Shown: one piece after another, positions 52,807 to 62,932 of the stretch
Position numbering within the stretch: the stretch's first letter is position 1
How the letters are laid out: each line of letters opens with the position of its first letter
DNA from: Mucilaginibacter sabulilitoris
GTDB lineage: Bacteria; Bacteroidota; Bacteroidia; Sphingobacteriales; Sphingobacteriaceae
DNA length: 64,000 bases
Reading direction: 5' to 3'
NCBI RefSeq assembly: GCF_034262375.1
Contig: NZ_CP139558.1
Coordinates: forward strand, 6,572,001-6,636,000
Notes under the pieces: generated by a model
Database searches by the model: none
What the model saw: the letters and a program-made list of their open reading frames with translations, nothing else
What the model was told of the DNA's origin: nothing
Translations under genes and position numbers: made by a program

Positions 52807-54279
52807 TTATTTTGCAAATGTGATCTTTTTAAGAACATCGACAGCAAATTCTAACTCCTTTTCATTTAACGAAGCAAATCCAAAACGAATAGCATCATGT
52901 GTTAAATCGCTGCTTTTGAAATAAGGCATTCCGATGAGTTGTAATCCTAAAGAACTTGCTTTATTAACGATGTTGGCTACCTGGTAATTCTCCTTAAACT
53001 TTAACCATAACGCCATGCCTCCCTGCGGCTTTTTAAATTCTACCAGATGGTTAAGTTCACTATTAATCAAGTTTGAAGCAGAGTCGCATCTGTATTCATA
53101 CAGCTTGTTCGCTTTCATGATAAATCTTGAAAACTCGCCATTCTCCATAAGTGATGCTATTGTTCCTTCCATCAATGCATCGCCCCTTATATCAATTAAC
53201 ATTTTTAATTTAACAGCGCTGTGCAAAAAATTGGGTGTTGAAATCATGTAGCCAAGCCTAAAATTAGATCCAAGCACCTTTGTAAGCGAACCTATGTAAA
53301 TCACGTTGCCGTCATGAGCCCCGCTGGCTAGCGGTAAATACGGGCTGTACTGATATTGAAAATCGTAATCATAATCATCCTCAATTACAGCCAGCTGGTG
53401 TATTCTGATCAATTCCAGGAGCTTGGCCCTGCGCGTGGAGCTTAATGTAACCGTTGTCGGATGATGGTGATGCGGAATAATGTATAATAATTTTATGTTA
53501 TTTTTTTCCAAAGCATCTGCTATGGCGTCAACATCAGCACCTTCATCATCTACCGGCACAGTTATTAGTTGAGCGCCAAGCTGCATGAAAACAGCATCCG
53601 CTAAAAAAAAGTTCGGGCTGGTTACCAAAACCTTATCGCCAGCTTTTATGATTAGTGATGCTGCCAGGTAAATGGCCATTTGCGCCCCCCGTGTAATCAT
53701 CAGATTTCCCTGCTCAATGTTCAGTCCCCGTGTATCATTCAGAAATGATGACAATGCCTCTTTAATAACCGGGCTCCCATCAATGTTCCAGGTTGCTGTA
53801 GATTTTTTTAATGTTTGGTGAGTAAGTAGTCTCCTGTATTCTTGTGAAACCCTTTCAACCGGAAATATATTAACGTCAGGGAAACCATCATCTACAATAA
53901 CTTTAAATCCGGCAGCTATTTTGGGGAAGGATGGCAGATGCTCCAGTTTATCATAGATAATCGCTGATTCAGCCTTATAACTTGATTTGGATTTACTGGC
54001 ATAGGTCCGGGGCTTTATAATAGGTAAGAGCGTAGATACCCGATACTCTTTCCTTTCTTTACTAATGAGCCAATCTTCTGCGATAAGTGTGTTATATGCG
54101 GCCATGATGGTTTTACGGTGCAAACCCAGATCTGCCGCCAGCAGGCGTGTACTGGGTAATTGCATATCGGGCAGTAATATTCCTTTTTGAATTAACAACA
54201 CAAGCTGTGAGGCAATTTGCTTGAACACAGCTTCCGGACTGTTTTTATCGATATTTAATAGGGTTTTAAAAGGAAGCAT
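52807..54279 (-). CDS. MocR-type GntR regulator with aminotransferase domain (copy 2)
   Basis: 490 residues, same architecture as its convergent neighbour. GntR domain with FKQIASQLVLLIQKGILLPD and LPSTRLLAADLGLHRKTIMA; aminotransferase domain with ITRGAQMAIYLAASLIIKAG, IIPHHHHPTTVTLSSTRR, IEDDYDYDFQYQ and the PLP Lys in GSLTKVLGSNFRLGY near residue 333. The blocks are so alike that the two genes must be paralogues. Divergent from the azoreductase gene at 54485, with a palindrome in between. Confidence 0.92.
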   Translation of the reverse strand: MLPFKTLLNIDKNSPEAVFKQIASQLVLLIQKGILLPDMQLPSTRLLAADLGLHRKTIMAAYNTLIAEDWLISKERKEYRVSTLLPIIKPRTYASKSKSSYKAESAIIYDKLEHLPSFPKIAAGFKVIVDDGFPDVNIFPVERVSQEYRRLLTHQTLKKSTATWNIDGSPVIKEALSSFLNDTRGLNIEQGNLMITRGAQMAIYLAASLIIKAGDKVLVTSPNFFLADAVFMQLGAQLITVPVDDEGADVDAIADALEKNNIKLLYIIPHHHHPTTVTLSSTRRAKLLELIRIHQLAVIEDDYDYDFQYQYSPYLPLASGAHDGNVIYIGSLTKVLGSNFRLGYMISTPNFLHSAVKLKMLIDIRGDALMEGTIASLMENGEFSRFIMKANKLYEYRCDSASNLINSELNHLVEFKKPQGGMALWLKFKENYQVANIVNKASSLGLQLIGMPYFKSSDLTHDAIRFGFASLNEKELEFAVDVLKKITFAK

Positions 54280-54376
54280 AAATAGTCAAAGTAATTTTTA
54301 TCACCGAACATCAATTGGGCTGGTCACTCTGATTGGAAAAAGCTGGTACCCGAAGCTATGAACAGTCGTATTTAAG

Positions 54377-54391
54377 TTTGTACTGTACAAA
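54377..54391. promoter_or_regulatory. TTTGTAC-T-GTACAAA operator candidate
   Basis: A perfect seven-base inverted repeat around one T, in the 205-base region between the MocR copy 2 and azoreductase starts. It shares the TTGTAC core with the palindrome at 51155. Confidence 0.6.
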
Positions 54392-54484
54392 TATATTACA
54401 ATCGGCAGGATATGATAAACGCTTACGAGATACATTTATCGCGCAGGAAAGGCCGCCCCTTATTTGAATTAAACGATTAAAGAA

Positions 54485-55132
54485 ATGAAGAACTTATTGA
54501 TTATTAACGCGAGCCCAAGAGTTGAACGTTCGGTCACCAGAAATATGACCAAATTGTTTGTCGACAAATGGATAGAAGCCAATCCCGATCACATGATCTG
54601 CCACCGTGAAGTTGGCCAGGAACCTATACCGCACGTATCTGAGCTATGGATCTCAGCGGCGTTTAAATCAGCCGAGCTCAGAACTGAGGCCGAAATCAAT
54701 GTATTGAAAATAAGCGACAAATACATTGCCGAACTCAAAGCTGCTGACGTTATCGTACTGGGAACGCCGATGTTCAATTGGTCTATCCCAAGCGTGTTAA
54801 AAGCCTATTTAGACCAGGTGATCCGGGCTAACGAAACGGTTAAAATGAGGCCTGATGACCCCCAAAACCCGTACAGGGGATTATTGATGGATAAAAAGGT
54901 TTATCTGTTTTTTAGCCGGGGAAATGCAGGTTATGAGCAAGGCGAATATTATGCACACATGAATTTTCAAACCGAATACCTTAAAACAGTTTTTAAGATC
55001 ATGGGGCTTACTGATATCCAGGAAATCGCTTTAAACGGAAGCGCCTTTGATCCGGAAGTGTATGAGCAATCTAAGAAAGATGTTTATCATAAAATAGCCG
55101 AAATGGCAGCAAATACAGTGCGTAATTCCTAA
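54485..55132 (+). CDS. azoR: FMN-dependent NADH-azoreductase
   Basis: 215 residues, flavodoxin-like fold of the AzoR/quinone-reductase family: LLIINASPRVERSVTRNMTK (FMN phosphate loop), then VIVLGTPMFNWSIPSVLKAY with LDQVIRANETVK, and LLMDKKVYLFFSRGNAGYEQ. Transfers electrons from NADH to azo compounds or quinones, an electrophile-defence role. Divergent from the MocR copy 2 gene, its likely regulator. Symbol given for the family; orthology not tested. Confidence 0.88.
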   Translation: MKNLLIINASPRVERSVTRNMTKLFVDKWIEANPDHMICHREVGQEPIPHVSELWISAAFKSAELRTEAEINVLKISDKYIAELKAADVIVLGTPMFNWSIPSVLKAYLDQVIRANETVKMRPDDPQNPYRGLLMDKKVYLFFSRGNAGYEQGEYYAHMNFQTEYLKTVFKIMGLTDIQEIALNGSAFDPEVYEQSKKDVYHKIAEMAANTVRNS

Positions 55133-55194
55133 AAGATTTTCGCGATAAGCTAATAAGCGATATCAATACTTACGAGTATTGATATCGATAAAAA

Positions 55195-55626
55195 TCAATT
55201 GATTGATTTGGCAAAATGGTTGCACGCAAGGAAGTAACCTTTGTTAAGATATAATCTATGTGCCGTATGCAGCGCGTAGCCACTATCAAGATGAATGCTT
55301 TTTATACCTTCACTTGCAGCTTGTTCGGCAACATAATCTAATAAGGCACCGGCATAACCTAGTCCTCTGAATTCAGAAAATGTAAATAGGTCATCAACAT
55401 AGATTATAGGCCCGGTACGTAGTAAGTTCAACTTTCGGTAGCCTATAAATGCCCCAGCTTTTGTATAATCCGCATTGGGAATAAAAACTAATTCAAAGCC
55501 TTCATGGTTAATCATCTCAAAAACCTGGTCAACGACCGTTTTCGAATCTAAATTTCCGCGAAACTCAAGGATCGCTTCTTTACAAATTTCAATATCAGCT
55601 TTAGTGATAGCTCTTCTGCATTCCAT
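55195..55626 (-). CDS. GNAT-family N-acetyltransferase
   Basis: 143 residues starting MECRRAITKADIEICKEAIL. Acetyl-CoA-binding pattern YVDDLFTFSEFRGLGYAGAL (the R-x-x-G-x-G/A loop is RGLGYAG), followed by LLDYVAEQAASEGIKSIHLD and the C-terminal strand DSGYALHTAHRLYLNKGYF. Substrate unknown. It lies 29 bases downstream of the DoxX gene on the same strand. Confidence 0.9.
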   Translation of the reverse strand: MECRRAITKADIEICKEAILEFRGNLDSKTVVDQVFEMINHEGFELVFIPNADYTKAGAFIGYRKLNLLRTGPIIYVDDLFTFSEFRGLGYAGALLDYVAEQAASEGIKSIHLDSGYALHTAHRLYLNKGYFLACNHFAKSIN

Positions 55627-55655
55627 GATTTTTAAATACTTATAACAAAAGTTAA

Positions 55656-56102
55656 TTACAAAATCTTTTTCTTGATATAGTTATCAATACTCCATTTATA
55701 ATGATCAATGTCCGAAAGCACTAACGCACTACCCGTAAAAACAAAAACAGGGTAGTTAAACGGAGCGCCTATGCTTAAAAAAATTGCCATGCATAAGCCA
55801 AATACAAGGGTCAGGATACCCGCACCCAAAGCAACTTCTTTAATTCTGAAGCCTATGATGAGGCATATCCCAAATACAGCTTCTGCAATTGTTGCAAGAA
55901 AGCCCATAATATTAGATACTGGCCTGCTTGCAAATGGAATCAGCGTATTAGTATAATCAATAAAGTGTTTCCAGTCGCCCCATGTAGCTCCGCCAGAGCC
56001 TTGAGGACCCATGAAACCTAACCTGTCCATTACAGGCATTAAAAAACCAATTCCAAGGGCTAATCTTAAAAAAAGTTGGGCTATTCCCGAGGTGTTTTTC
56101 AT
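55656..56102 (-). CDS. DoxX-family membrane protein
   Basis: 148 residues with four predicted helices. SGIAQLFLRLALGIGFLMPV, a WGDWKHFIDYTNTLIPFASR loop, AEAVFGICLIIGFRIKEVAL and ALVLSDIDHYKWSIDNYIKK match the DoxX/DUF417-like pattern. Members are linked to thiol or quinone redox balance in some bacteria; no more can be said here. The gene precedes the GNAT gene and may share its transcript. Confidence 0.85.
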   Translation of the reverse strand: MKNTSGIAQLFLRLALGIGFLMPVMDRLGFMGPQGSGGATWGDWKHFIDYTNTLIPFASRPVSNIMGFLATIAEAVFGICLIIGFRIKEVALGAGILTLVFGLCMAIFLSIGAPFNYPVFVFTGSALVLSDIDHYKWSIDNYIKKKIL

Positions 56103-56582
56103 TTGTTTTTGATTTTAAATCAAAGATAAAACTGGTTTTGTAAAATATCAGGTACCAGTTATTACAATTCAGACGGGCCAGCATTAGAAGTCTCTTTTAC
56201 TTTTTGTTGCATATGAGTTTAGGGGCCCTGATTGGACATTCTGGAGCCATTGATCATTAAGTTCTGAAATTACGATCAATGAATTCTGCAACTTTAATCA
56301 TGTTAATTAGTTGATTATCAAGTTCGTTTTCTGCCAATTCAAACACGACCTGATGGTCTAAAGTCTACAGAATGGACTGGTCAAGGCTCCCGCAATCCCC
56401 ACTCTCAAAAGTAATGACAGGAAAAGTAAACGATATCGTAAAAGATTACTTCAATCGTTTGATAAAATACTAATCGATCATCGTTTTCGAAACAAAGCAG
56501 AAAATATTATAGAAATGCTTCAGAAGTGCTACACGATTTTAGTGTTTTTTAAACTCATTTAAATATTTGTACCATTTCTAAC
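56103..56582. other. Gap with one coding-like scrap
   Basis: No gene supported. Minus-strand 56257-56364 is a short open stretch ending QLINMIKVAEFIDRNFRT and a stop, without a start codon; family not recognised. The rest is AT-rich and featureless. Confidence 0.3.
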
Positions 56583-56695
56583 TCAAGTCCAAGTCTGCTA
56601 ATCGCTTCAAATCATAGAAAAAGCGGTTTGTTATATGTAAAGTCTGGACCACAGAAAGAAAAAACCTCGATTCTACGCTGAAATCGGTTTTTTTG
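56583..56695 (+). ncRNA. Repeat copy A with terminator: sRNA candidate or gene-end relic
   Basis: The 76 bases at 56583-56658 match copy B (57232-57307) without gaps at 61 positions by hand count. A hairpin (CGATT/AATCG region with flanking AAACC/GGTTT) and a T-run follow at 56661-56695. Inside, AATCGCTT (56600-56607) pairs with AAGCGGTT (56621-56628). Most differences between copies fall at one codon phase, which also allows an old coding origin, so the RNA call is tentative. Confidence 0.4.
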
Positions 56696-56758
56696 TTTTA
56701 GAAGTCGAAGGCATTACCCAGTGTCGGGCCACAATTTTATCTTTGTCAAAATTTTTAT

Positions 56759-57097
56759 ATGACAGAATTAGCCCCTTGCCCGTCGTGCAAATCAACTTTC
56801 ACCTATGAAATGGACAACCTGCTGGCTTGTCCTGAATGCGGCCATGAGTGGAGCATGGAAGAAAATATTACTGGTGACCATGAATTTATAGTAAAAGACA
56901 GCAACGGCAATATACTGCAAAATGGTGATGCGGTAGTAGTTATAAAAAATCTGCCCGTAAAAGGTTCTTCCCAAAGCATAAAGGCAGGTACGAAAGTCAG
57001 GAACATTCGTTTAGTAGATAGCGACCATAATATTGACTGCAAGATTGATGGTTTCGGCGCAATGGCGCTTAAATCCGAGTTTGTCAAAAAAGCATAG
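56759..57097 (+). CDS. YjdM/PhnA-like zinc-ribbon protein
   Basis: 112 residues. An N-terminal zinc ribbon with two CxxC pairs ([14 protein letters not shown] and [11 protein letters not shown]) is followed by the PhnA C-terminal SH3-like domain: [40 protein letters not shown] and [19 protein letters not shown]. Historically called alkylphosphonate utilisation protein, but no role in that pathway is shown by the sequence and no phn genes are near. It stands alone between the two 76-base repeats. Confidence 0.92.
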   Translation: MTELAPCPSCKSTFTYEMDNLLACPECGHEWSMEENITGDHEFIVKDSNGNILQNGDAVVVIKNLPVKGSSQSIKAGTKVRNIRLVDSDHNIDCKIDGFGAMALKSEFVKKA

Positions 57098-57231
57098 CGC
57101 AGATTCGGTTGCTTACTTCTACAAAATGCCGCCCTTTTTCTCACTTTTTTAAAGTAATCCATGTTTTAAAGATATCGCTTTTAGTAGTTGACGAATTCAG
57201 ATAGTATTAAAATAATTAAACCATTTTCAAT

Positions 57232-57337
57232 TCAGGTCTAAATCCGCCAACCGCTTTAAATCATAAAAGAAATGGTTTGTTATAATTAAAGTCTGCACCA
57301 CAAAAAGCCCTTAGATTAAGTTCTAAGGACTTTTTTA
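57232..57337 (+). ncRNA. Repeat copy B with terminator: sRNA candidate or gene-end relic
   Basis: The second copy of the 76-base repeat, followed by an independent strong terminator: AAAAAGCCCTTAGA pairs with TCTAAGGACTTTTT (one mismatch) around TTAAGT, then TTATG. The terminators of the two copies differ in sequence but both serve the plus strand. In the inner stem AACCGCTT pairs with AAATGGTT, one pair weaker than in copy A. Confidence 0.4.
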
Positions 57338-57633
57338 TGCCCTACAACCGTTTTCAAGAATAAGAACTATCGAATTTCGCTCTCTTGGGTTACCCAGATA
57401 TACACCTGGAGTTTAGGTACAAATCCATTTATCGTTCCAATTTATTCATTATTTTAATTAGTATAGAGAATGGAAAACTCACTTGTTTTAACAGCCTATC
57501 TGCAAAGAAAACGCCAAATCTTTTACAAGTATTCTATTTATTTAAGAGTTACATTGAATAAAAAGGAAGCTTATTTTCAGCTATTTTAATATAACAACAG
57601 ATTCTTTACGAATAGGGCAATCTGTTTTTATAC
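57338..57633. other. AT-rich gap
   Basis: No gene seen. At its end AACAGATT (57596-57603) and AATCTGTT (57619-57626) form an inverted repeat next to T-rich sequence, a plausible terminator for the minus-strand transporter gene. Confidence 0.4.
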
Positions 57634-58728
57634 TTAAGTTTTCGAAATATTTAAGATTTCTTTTCTGGATATAAAAAACCCGATGAGCTGCCTCATCATC
57701 CCGATAAAAACAATTACCCAGGCTATAGCTGAAAAACAAATAAAAATATTGGAAATGGGCAGAATAAACGGGAGATTAAGTGCTTTAGAAAAATTAAAGG
57801 TAGCAACGGTGTACATCCCAGCCGGAAAAACGAGTGACCAGTATTGAGGATCATATTTTACAGGAACCTTTTGTATGATATGCCGCCATATAGGCAGTAA
57901 AAACAAGATCGGGATCCACCAGGTTGCAAATGCCCAGAAAAAAACAGTAAGACCAGGCAAAAAATATTGAATACCACTTATCCATTCGTAATGATGCGAA
58001 TACATCAGTAAACGTGAACCCGCGAGCGTTGTAATGGCTACAGCACCCATGTTTATCCAGTAAGGAGGGGTAAGCAGTTCCGCTTTCATGCTTATAAAAA
58101 GCCACCGGTATATAATTAATGATATAAATACCATATAGTGCATGGCGCCAATGAGAAAAGCACAAAATGATATAAAAATAATAACGTCTTTATGAACCAT
58201 CTCACCTGCAATTATGGCCCCGAGCACTGCAACAGATTCGGTTGCCACTACAATAAGCAGCCAGGCTCCGCTTAAACTTGCTTCCACGCCCTGCTTGGGT
58301 TCCTTAGCGGTAAGGACAACAAAAAAAGTGTAAGTGATCAGTACCCAGAGCACGATGCCAAACTCCCATAAAAAAATGGCTACGTCTTTATAGGGTGTCA
58401 TTAAGGCAAACTGATTTCCTAAAACATTATTCGCGGCAACAATGGTTAAAAAAGTAACCCCCCGGGATGAACTGCTTATATCTTTCCATACATCTGCAGG
58501 GTATTTTATTACCCGGAGTACGAGCACTGCCCAAAGCAGAATATAAAAAATGACGTTAGCAACCAACATGATGTTGGCCACCTGTTTCATATTATATAAA
58601 AAAGCACCGACAGAAACTATTCCGGTTGCCATTACCAAAGCAAAATAACCCGGGAAAAAAGTTTGGAGAGAGTGGCCCGTAATTGGTTCGCCCGGTTTAG
58701 GTGGCAGTACTATATGCTGAGCTTCCAT
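57634..58728 (-). CDS. SLAC1/TehA-type anion channel (TDT family)
   Basis: 364 residues with about ten transmembrane helices. The family features are the N-terminal LQTFFPGYFALVMATGIVSV, LLWAVLVLRVIKYPADVW, FEFGIVLWVLITYTFF-like central helices and FAFPAGMYTVATFNF-type late helix (here SLVFPAGMYTVATFNF). Members conduct small anions (chloride, nitrate, tellurite, dicarboxylates). The divergent gene cluster looks like a nitrate-reductase-type complex, which makes nitrate or nitrite a reasonable but untested substrate. Confidence 0.88.
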   Translation of the reverse strand: MEAQHIVLPPKPGEPITGHSLQTFFPGYFALVMATGIVSVGAFLYNMKQVANIMLVANVIFYILLWAVLVLRVIKYPADVWKDISSSSRGVTFLTIVAANNVLGNQFALMTPYKDVAIFLWEFGIVLWVLITYTFFVVLTAKEPKQGVEASLSGAWLLIVVATESVAVLGAIIAGEMVHKDVIIFISFCAFLIGAMHYMVFISLIIYRWLFISMKAELLTPPYWINMGAVAITTLAGSRLLMYSHHYEWISGIQYFLPGLTVFFWAFATWWIPILFLLPIWRHIIQKVPVKYDPQYWSLVFPAGMYTVATFNFSKALNLPFILPISNIFICFSAIAWVIVFIGMMRQLIGFFISRKEILNISKT

Positions 58729-58928
58729 ATTTATAACGAGGTGGTTAAAAACAGGTATTAATAAAAGGTAATTATTGAAGAATATGCTGTAATGTAATTA
58801 AAATCGATACAAGAAACTATTTTTTTGTATTTTTAAATGATTTATTATAGCATAGCATATTATAATAAACAAAAACTAGGAAAAACCCACATCAGAAATA
58901 GCAGTATATTTTTTGATGAAAATCTAAT

Positions 58929-58947
58929 CCGGCTTTAGTGAAGCCGG
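58929..58947 (+). promoter_or_regulatory. Hairpin in the transporter/Mo-operon intergenic region
   Basis: CCGGCTT-TAGTG-AAGCCGG, perfect seven-base stem 57 bases before the cytochrome-like gene. No U-run follows, so a 5'-UTR structure or operator is more likely than a terminator. Confidence 0.5.
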
Positions 58948-59003
58948 TAATTGCTCAGTTTATAGGATACGATTTATATCATACCTTTTAATACAATTAA
59001 TAG

Positions 59004-60071
59004 ATGGATATTTCTCTCAATAAAAAGGCTTTATTTATAGCTACCGGAGTTTCCTTGTTGTTAATTTCATTAGTCTTTTATGGCTCCCGCAAGCTTCAAA
59101 ATTTTGACCCGGCGTTAATTATTTATTTATTCGGAACGGTATTCGCTTTTTTTGGGGTAGTTTACCGTTATACCGTGTGGCTGCAACGGCCGCCTACCTG
59201 GATGTATTTTAAACGTACCTGCCAGTTTTTTTTTACGGGGAAGGTATTTTTACATGTTATTTCATTTGCAAAAGAGTTTATACAAAATATAGGTTTCCAA
59301 AAGTTTATTTATCCCCGCGGGCGTAGCCGGTGGATAGGACATTTTTTAATGGCAACGGGTTGTACAATGGCCTTTTGCGTTACTTTTCCTTTAACCTTTG
59401 GCTGGATAAATTTTACCATGAACCCGGCAACCAGTATAAACCCAACGAGCGTGCACATGTATGAAGCTCATTTCTTCGGGTTCAAGATGTTTGAGTTTGC
59501 ACTGGGCTCATTTGTGGCATTTTTGATTTTCAAGGCGCTTTATTGGTGTTCCTGGTTAGTTATTGCCGGCGTATTGATATTTATGCGCCGCCGCCTCACC
59601 AACGCGGGTTTGGTAGCTACCCAAACATTTGAAGGCGATTTGCTGCCTTTAATATTGCTTTTAGCTATTGCAGTTACCGGTTTAGGCCTGAGTTATGGCT
59701 ATGAGTACATGAAAGGTATTGCGTATGATTACATGGCTGTAACCCATGCTATAACGGTTATTATGTTTCTGATCTGGATCCCTTTTGGCAAATTTTTTCA
59801 TATTATACAACGTCCAGCCCAGATAGGCGCTCATATTTACAAAAGAGAAGGTATAAAAAGAGGAATGGCAGTATGCCCTCATACCCACCAGGAATTTGCT
59901 ACCCAATTACATATAAACGATTTGAAAATTGTAACCAAAGAGTTGGGCTTTGACTTTACACTGGAAGATGGCACATCGCACCTTGATCTGAGTCCCGAAG
60001 GGAAGCGCTCAAGACTGGCCATGGCTCATCTTAAAGCCCGGCAACAAAATGGAGGTAACCTTTTCGGTTAA
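59004..60071 (+). CDS. NarI/HdrE-like cytochrome b membrane subunit of the Mo complex
   Basis: 355 residues with about seven hydrophobic helices and paired histidines in the pattern of di-heme quinone-linked subunits: [51 protein letters not shown], and [20 protein letters not shown] with [14 protein letters not shown]-terminal soluble stretch ([17 protein letters not shown] onward) may dock the catalytic subunit. Relatives are sometimes called MFS transporters, which the histidine pattern does not support. First gene of the operon; 41 bases before the Mo subunit. Confidence 0.8.
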   Translation: MDISLNKKALFIATGVSLLLISLVFYGSRKLQNFDPALIIYLFGTVFAFFGVVYRYTVWLQRPPTWMYFKRTCQFFFTGKVFLHVISFAKEFIQNIGFQKFIYPRGRSRWIGHFLMATGCTMAFCVTFPLTFGWINFTMNPATSINPTSVHMYEAHFFGFKMFEFALGSFVAFLIFKALYWCSWLVIAGVLIFMRRRLTNAGLVATQTFEGDLLPLILLLAIAVTGLGLSYGYEYMKGIAYDYMAVTHAITVIMFLIWIPFGKFFHIIQRPAQIGAHIYKREGIKRGMAVCPHTHQEFATQLHINDLKIVTKELGFDFTLEDGTSHLDLSPEGKRSRLAMAHLKARQQNGGNLFG

Positions 60072-60112
60072 TTGACGGAGGTAGCAATTTAACAAGGCAT
60101 TATACAAAATTT

Positions 60113-62329
60113 ATGGCCCATTTACCAGTTTCGCCCGAAAAGTTAATAGAACAGTTTGGTCCGCATTTAAACTATCCTCCCCGGGAAGGGTTTGCCGGCC
60201 GTGATGAGCCTGATAAAGTGGTGAAAACGCATTGTTGTTTCTGTGGAATGCAGTGTGGTATAAAACTATTGGTAAAAAATGATAAGGTTGTTGGTTTTGA
60301 CCCCTGGGAGGAGTTCCCTTTTAACGAAGGGCGCTTATGCCCGAAAGGGGTGCAACGATATATGCAGAACAATCATCCGGACAGGATTTTGCAGCCATTG
60401 CAACGCAAAGAGGGAGTGGGTTTTACTCCGGTTTCCTGGGATGAGGCGATGGAGAAAACGGTGGCCGAAATAAAACGGATACAGGAAAAATATGGAAATG
60501 ATGCTTTTTCCGTGCTATCAGGAGTTTCACTTACCAATGAAAAAAGTTACCTGATGGGCAAGTTTGCCCGGGTTGCATTAAAAACTGCCAATTTAGATTA
60601 TAATGGGCGTTTATGTATGGTTAGTGCTGGTGCAGGAAACAAAAAAGCTTTCGGACTTGACCGTACCTCAAATACATATGCCGACCTGGAGAAGGCAGAA
60701 GTGATCATTGTAGCCGGCGCCAACATCAGCGAAACCTTTCCGACCCTCACCCATTGGGTTTGGCGGGCGCGGGATCATGGGGCGAAACTGATCGTAGTTG
60801 ATCCGCGGGTAATTCCACTGGCCAGAACCGCTGATCTGCATTTACCTGTCAAACCAGGAACGGACTCCGCCTTATATGGCGCTATACTTAAATACCTGGC
60901 CGATCATGACATGCTTGATCATGATTTTATTGATAATCATACCACAGACTTTGATAAGGCATTGGCAGCTGTAAAGGATTATACGCTGGAATGGGCAGAA
61001 GAAATAACCGGCATTGAAAAGGCAAAAATTGAATTGGCGGCACAATGGTGGGGCAAAGCAAAAACAAGTTTCCTGTTGCATGCCCGCGGTATAGAACATC
61101 ATTCAAAAGGAGTAGACAACGTGCTTGGTTGTATTAATATTGTTCTTGCAACAGGTCGCATTGGGAAACCTTATTGTGGCTATGGTACTATTACAGGCCA
61201 GGGAAATGGACAAGGCGGAAGAGAGCATGGCCATAAATGCGATCAACTACCGGGGAACCGCGATATTACCAATCCTGAGCATCGCAAATATATAGCAGGG
61301 GTTTGGGGAATTGATGAAAAAGACATGCCTGGCAAAGGCTACACCGCCTATGAACTTATTGAGGCCATTCACCGGGGCGAAGTAAAAGGATTGCTGTCTA
61401 TTTGTTTTAATCCGTTGGTGTCCCTGCCTAATAATAATTATGTGCGCGAAGCGCTGGAGAAGCTGGAATTTTATGTCAGCATTGATTTCTTTATGAATGA
61501 AACCGCCCGTCATGCTGATATTATCCTGGCCGGATCATTACAGGAAGAAGAGGAAGGAACGGTTACTACTGCCGAAGGCAGGGTGGTTCGTATCCGCAAA
61601 GCGGTGAACCCGCCGGGGCATGCGCGCAGCGATACATCCATTATATTAGAATTGGCAAAAAGGCTTGGTGCCGAAGATAAATTTACCTATCAGAACAGTG
61701 AAGAGTTATTTAATGAACTAAGGGTTGCTTCAAAAGGCGGTACCGCGGATTATTATGGTATCACCTACCAAAAAATTGAAGACACGATGGGCGTTTTTTG
61801 GCCTTGCCCTACTTTAAACCATCCGGGGACACCGCGTTTATGGGAGGATAAGAAATTTGCTACCCCCGATGGCAAGGCGCACTTTAACCCGGTGACTTAC
61901 CGTGACCCCGGTGAAATTACAGATGAAGAATATCCAGTAATATTAACAACCGGCAGGGTTGTATCGCAATATTTAAGCGGAACGCAAACCCGCAGGATTG
62001 GCAAATTGGTTGATTTGTATCCTGAACCTAAACTGGAAATACACCCGGAACTTGCGCTGAAATATGGAATTAAACAAAATGAACTGGTGCAGGTAACCAC
62101 TCGCCGTGGTACAGATGAGTTTCCGGCTAACATTGTAGAAACTATCCGTACCGATACCGTATTTTTACCTTACCATTGGCCTGGCAAAAAGTCGGCAAAT
62201 CAGTTTACACCGGCAACGCTCGATCCGGTATCAAAAATTCCGGAGTTTAAAGTTTGCGCCTGTAATCTAAAGGCAACAGGTGTTATATCACCGCCATCAA
62301 CAGCGTCAGGTGCGTATGCAAGTATTTAA
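60113..62329 (+). CDS. Molybdopterin oxidoreductase, nitrate-reductase-like catalytic subunit
   Basis: 738 residues. An N-terminal [4Fe-4S] motif ([14 protein letters not shown] ... GRLCPKG) near residues 41-78, then molybdopterin domains. [20 protein letters not shown] near residue 168 puts a Cys at the molybdenum-ligand position, as in Nas/Nap-type nitrate reductases. Bis-MGD-binding stretches [39 protein letters not shown] and the C-terminal [18 protein letters not shown] are present. There is no Tat signal, so it is cytoplasmic. Assimilatory-type sequence is combined here with membrane partners, so physiological role (assimilation or respiration) and substrate are uncertain. Confidence 0.88.
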   Translation: MAHLPVSPEKLIEQFGPHLNYPPREGFAGRDEPDKVVKTHCCFCGMQCGIKLLVKNDKVVGFDPWEEFPFNEGRLCPKGVQRYMQNNHPDRILQPLQRKEGVGFTPVSWDEAMEKTVAEIKRIQEKYGNDAFSVLSGVSLTNEKSYLMGKFARVALKTANLDYNGRLCMVSAGAGNKKAFGLDRTSNTYADLEKAEVIIVAGANISETFPTLTHWVWRARDHGAKLIVVDPRVIPLARTADLHLPVKPGTDSALYGAILKYLADHDMLDHDFIDNHTTDFDKALAAVKDYTLEWAEEITGIEKAKIELAAQWWGKAKTSFLLHARGIEHHSKGVDNVLGCINIVLATGRIGKPYCGYGTITGQGNGQGGREHGHKCDQLPGNRDITNPEHRKYIAGVWGIDEKDMPGKGYTAYELIEAIHRGEVKGLLSICFNPLVSLPNNNYVREALEKLEFYVSIDFFMNETARHADIILAGSLQEEEEGTVTTAEGRVVRIRKAVNPPGHARSDTSIILELAKRLGAEDKFTYQNSEELFNELRVASKGGTADYYGITYQKIEDTMGVFWPCPTLNHPGTPRLWEDKKFATPDGKAHFNPVTYRDPGEITDEEYPVILTTGRVVSQYLSGTQTRRIGKLVDLYPEPKLEIHPELALKYGIKQNELVQVTTRRGTDEFPANIVETIRTDTVFLPYHWPGKKSANQFTPATLDPVSKIPEFKVCACNLKATGVISPPSTASGAYASI

Positions 62330-62354
62330 TAAATTGTAACCTAAAATTATAAAT

Positions 62355-62924
62355 ATGCCCGTAACCAATTATAGAACAGATCAGGAGTTCTTTGTAGACA
62401 TGCAAAGATGTATCGGATGTAAAGCCTGTGAAATGGCTTGTTCAGAATGCGAAACAAACGGACACGAGTCTATGATCCATGTCAATTATATTGACCGTGC
62501 GGTTACTGTGCAAACCACCGTTCAGGTTTGTATGCACTGTGACGATCCGGTTTGTGCCAATGTTTGTCCGGCAGATGCTATAACCAAAGATGAATTTGGT
62601 GTGGTGCATACGGCTAATACAGCACGGTGTATTGGGTGTTCAAACTGTGTGATGGCATGTCCTTTTGGAGTACCGCAAAAAAAAGAAACGTATGACCTGA
62701 TGATGAAATGTAATATGTGTTACGACAGAACCAGTGCCGGCAAAAAACCGATGTGCGCCACCGTTTGCCCAACACAAGCATTATATTATGGCACCAGAGA
62801 GGAGATCGCGAAAATGCGTCCTAACAGTACGCCTGTAAACAATTTTATTTTCGGGAAAGAGAGTGTGAGCACCAAGGTAAATATTATGATGCCTAAAGGA
62901 AGTACCTCATTAATTATAGATTGA
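62355..62924 (+). CDS. Four-cluster [4Fe-4S] ferredoxin subunit (NrfC/DmsB-like)
   Basis: 189 residues with four cysteine clusters: [48 protein letters not shown] and [20 protein letters not shown]. This is the standard electron-relay subunit of molybdoenzymes, taking electrons between the membrane subunit and the Mo protein. No Tat signal or membrane helix. It lies 25 bases after the Mo gene and eight before the Rieske gene. Confidence 0.93.
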   Translation: MPVTNYRTDQEFFVDMQRCIGCKACEMACSECETNGHESMIHVNYIDRAVTVQTTVQVCMHCDDPVCANVCPADAITKDEFGVVHTANTARCIGCSNCVMACPFGVPQKKETYDLMMKCNMCYDRTSAGKKPMCATVCPTQALYYGTREEIAKMRPNSTPVNNFIFGKESVSTKVNIMMPKGSTSLIID

Positions 62925-62932
62925 TATAATTT

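Noticed and set aside
56583-56658. tmRNA or tRNA-like 3' end (the ACCACA sequence)
   Set aside because: No acceptor stem, T arm or tag-peptide region can be drawn around it.
59004-60071. MFS transporter as identity of the first Mo-operon gene
   Set aside because: Too few helices for MFS and paired histidines in NarI-like positions; operon context is a redox complex.
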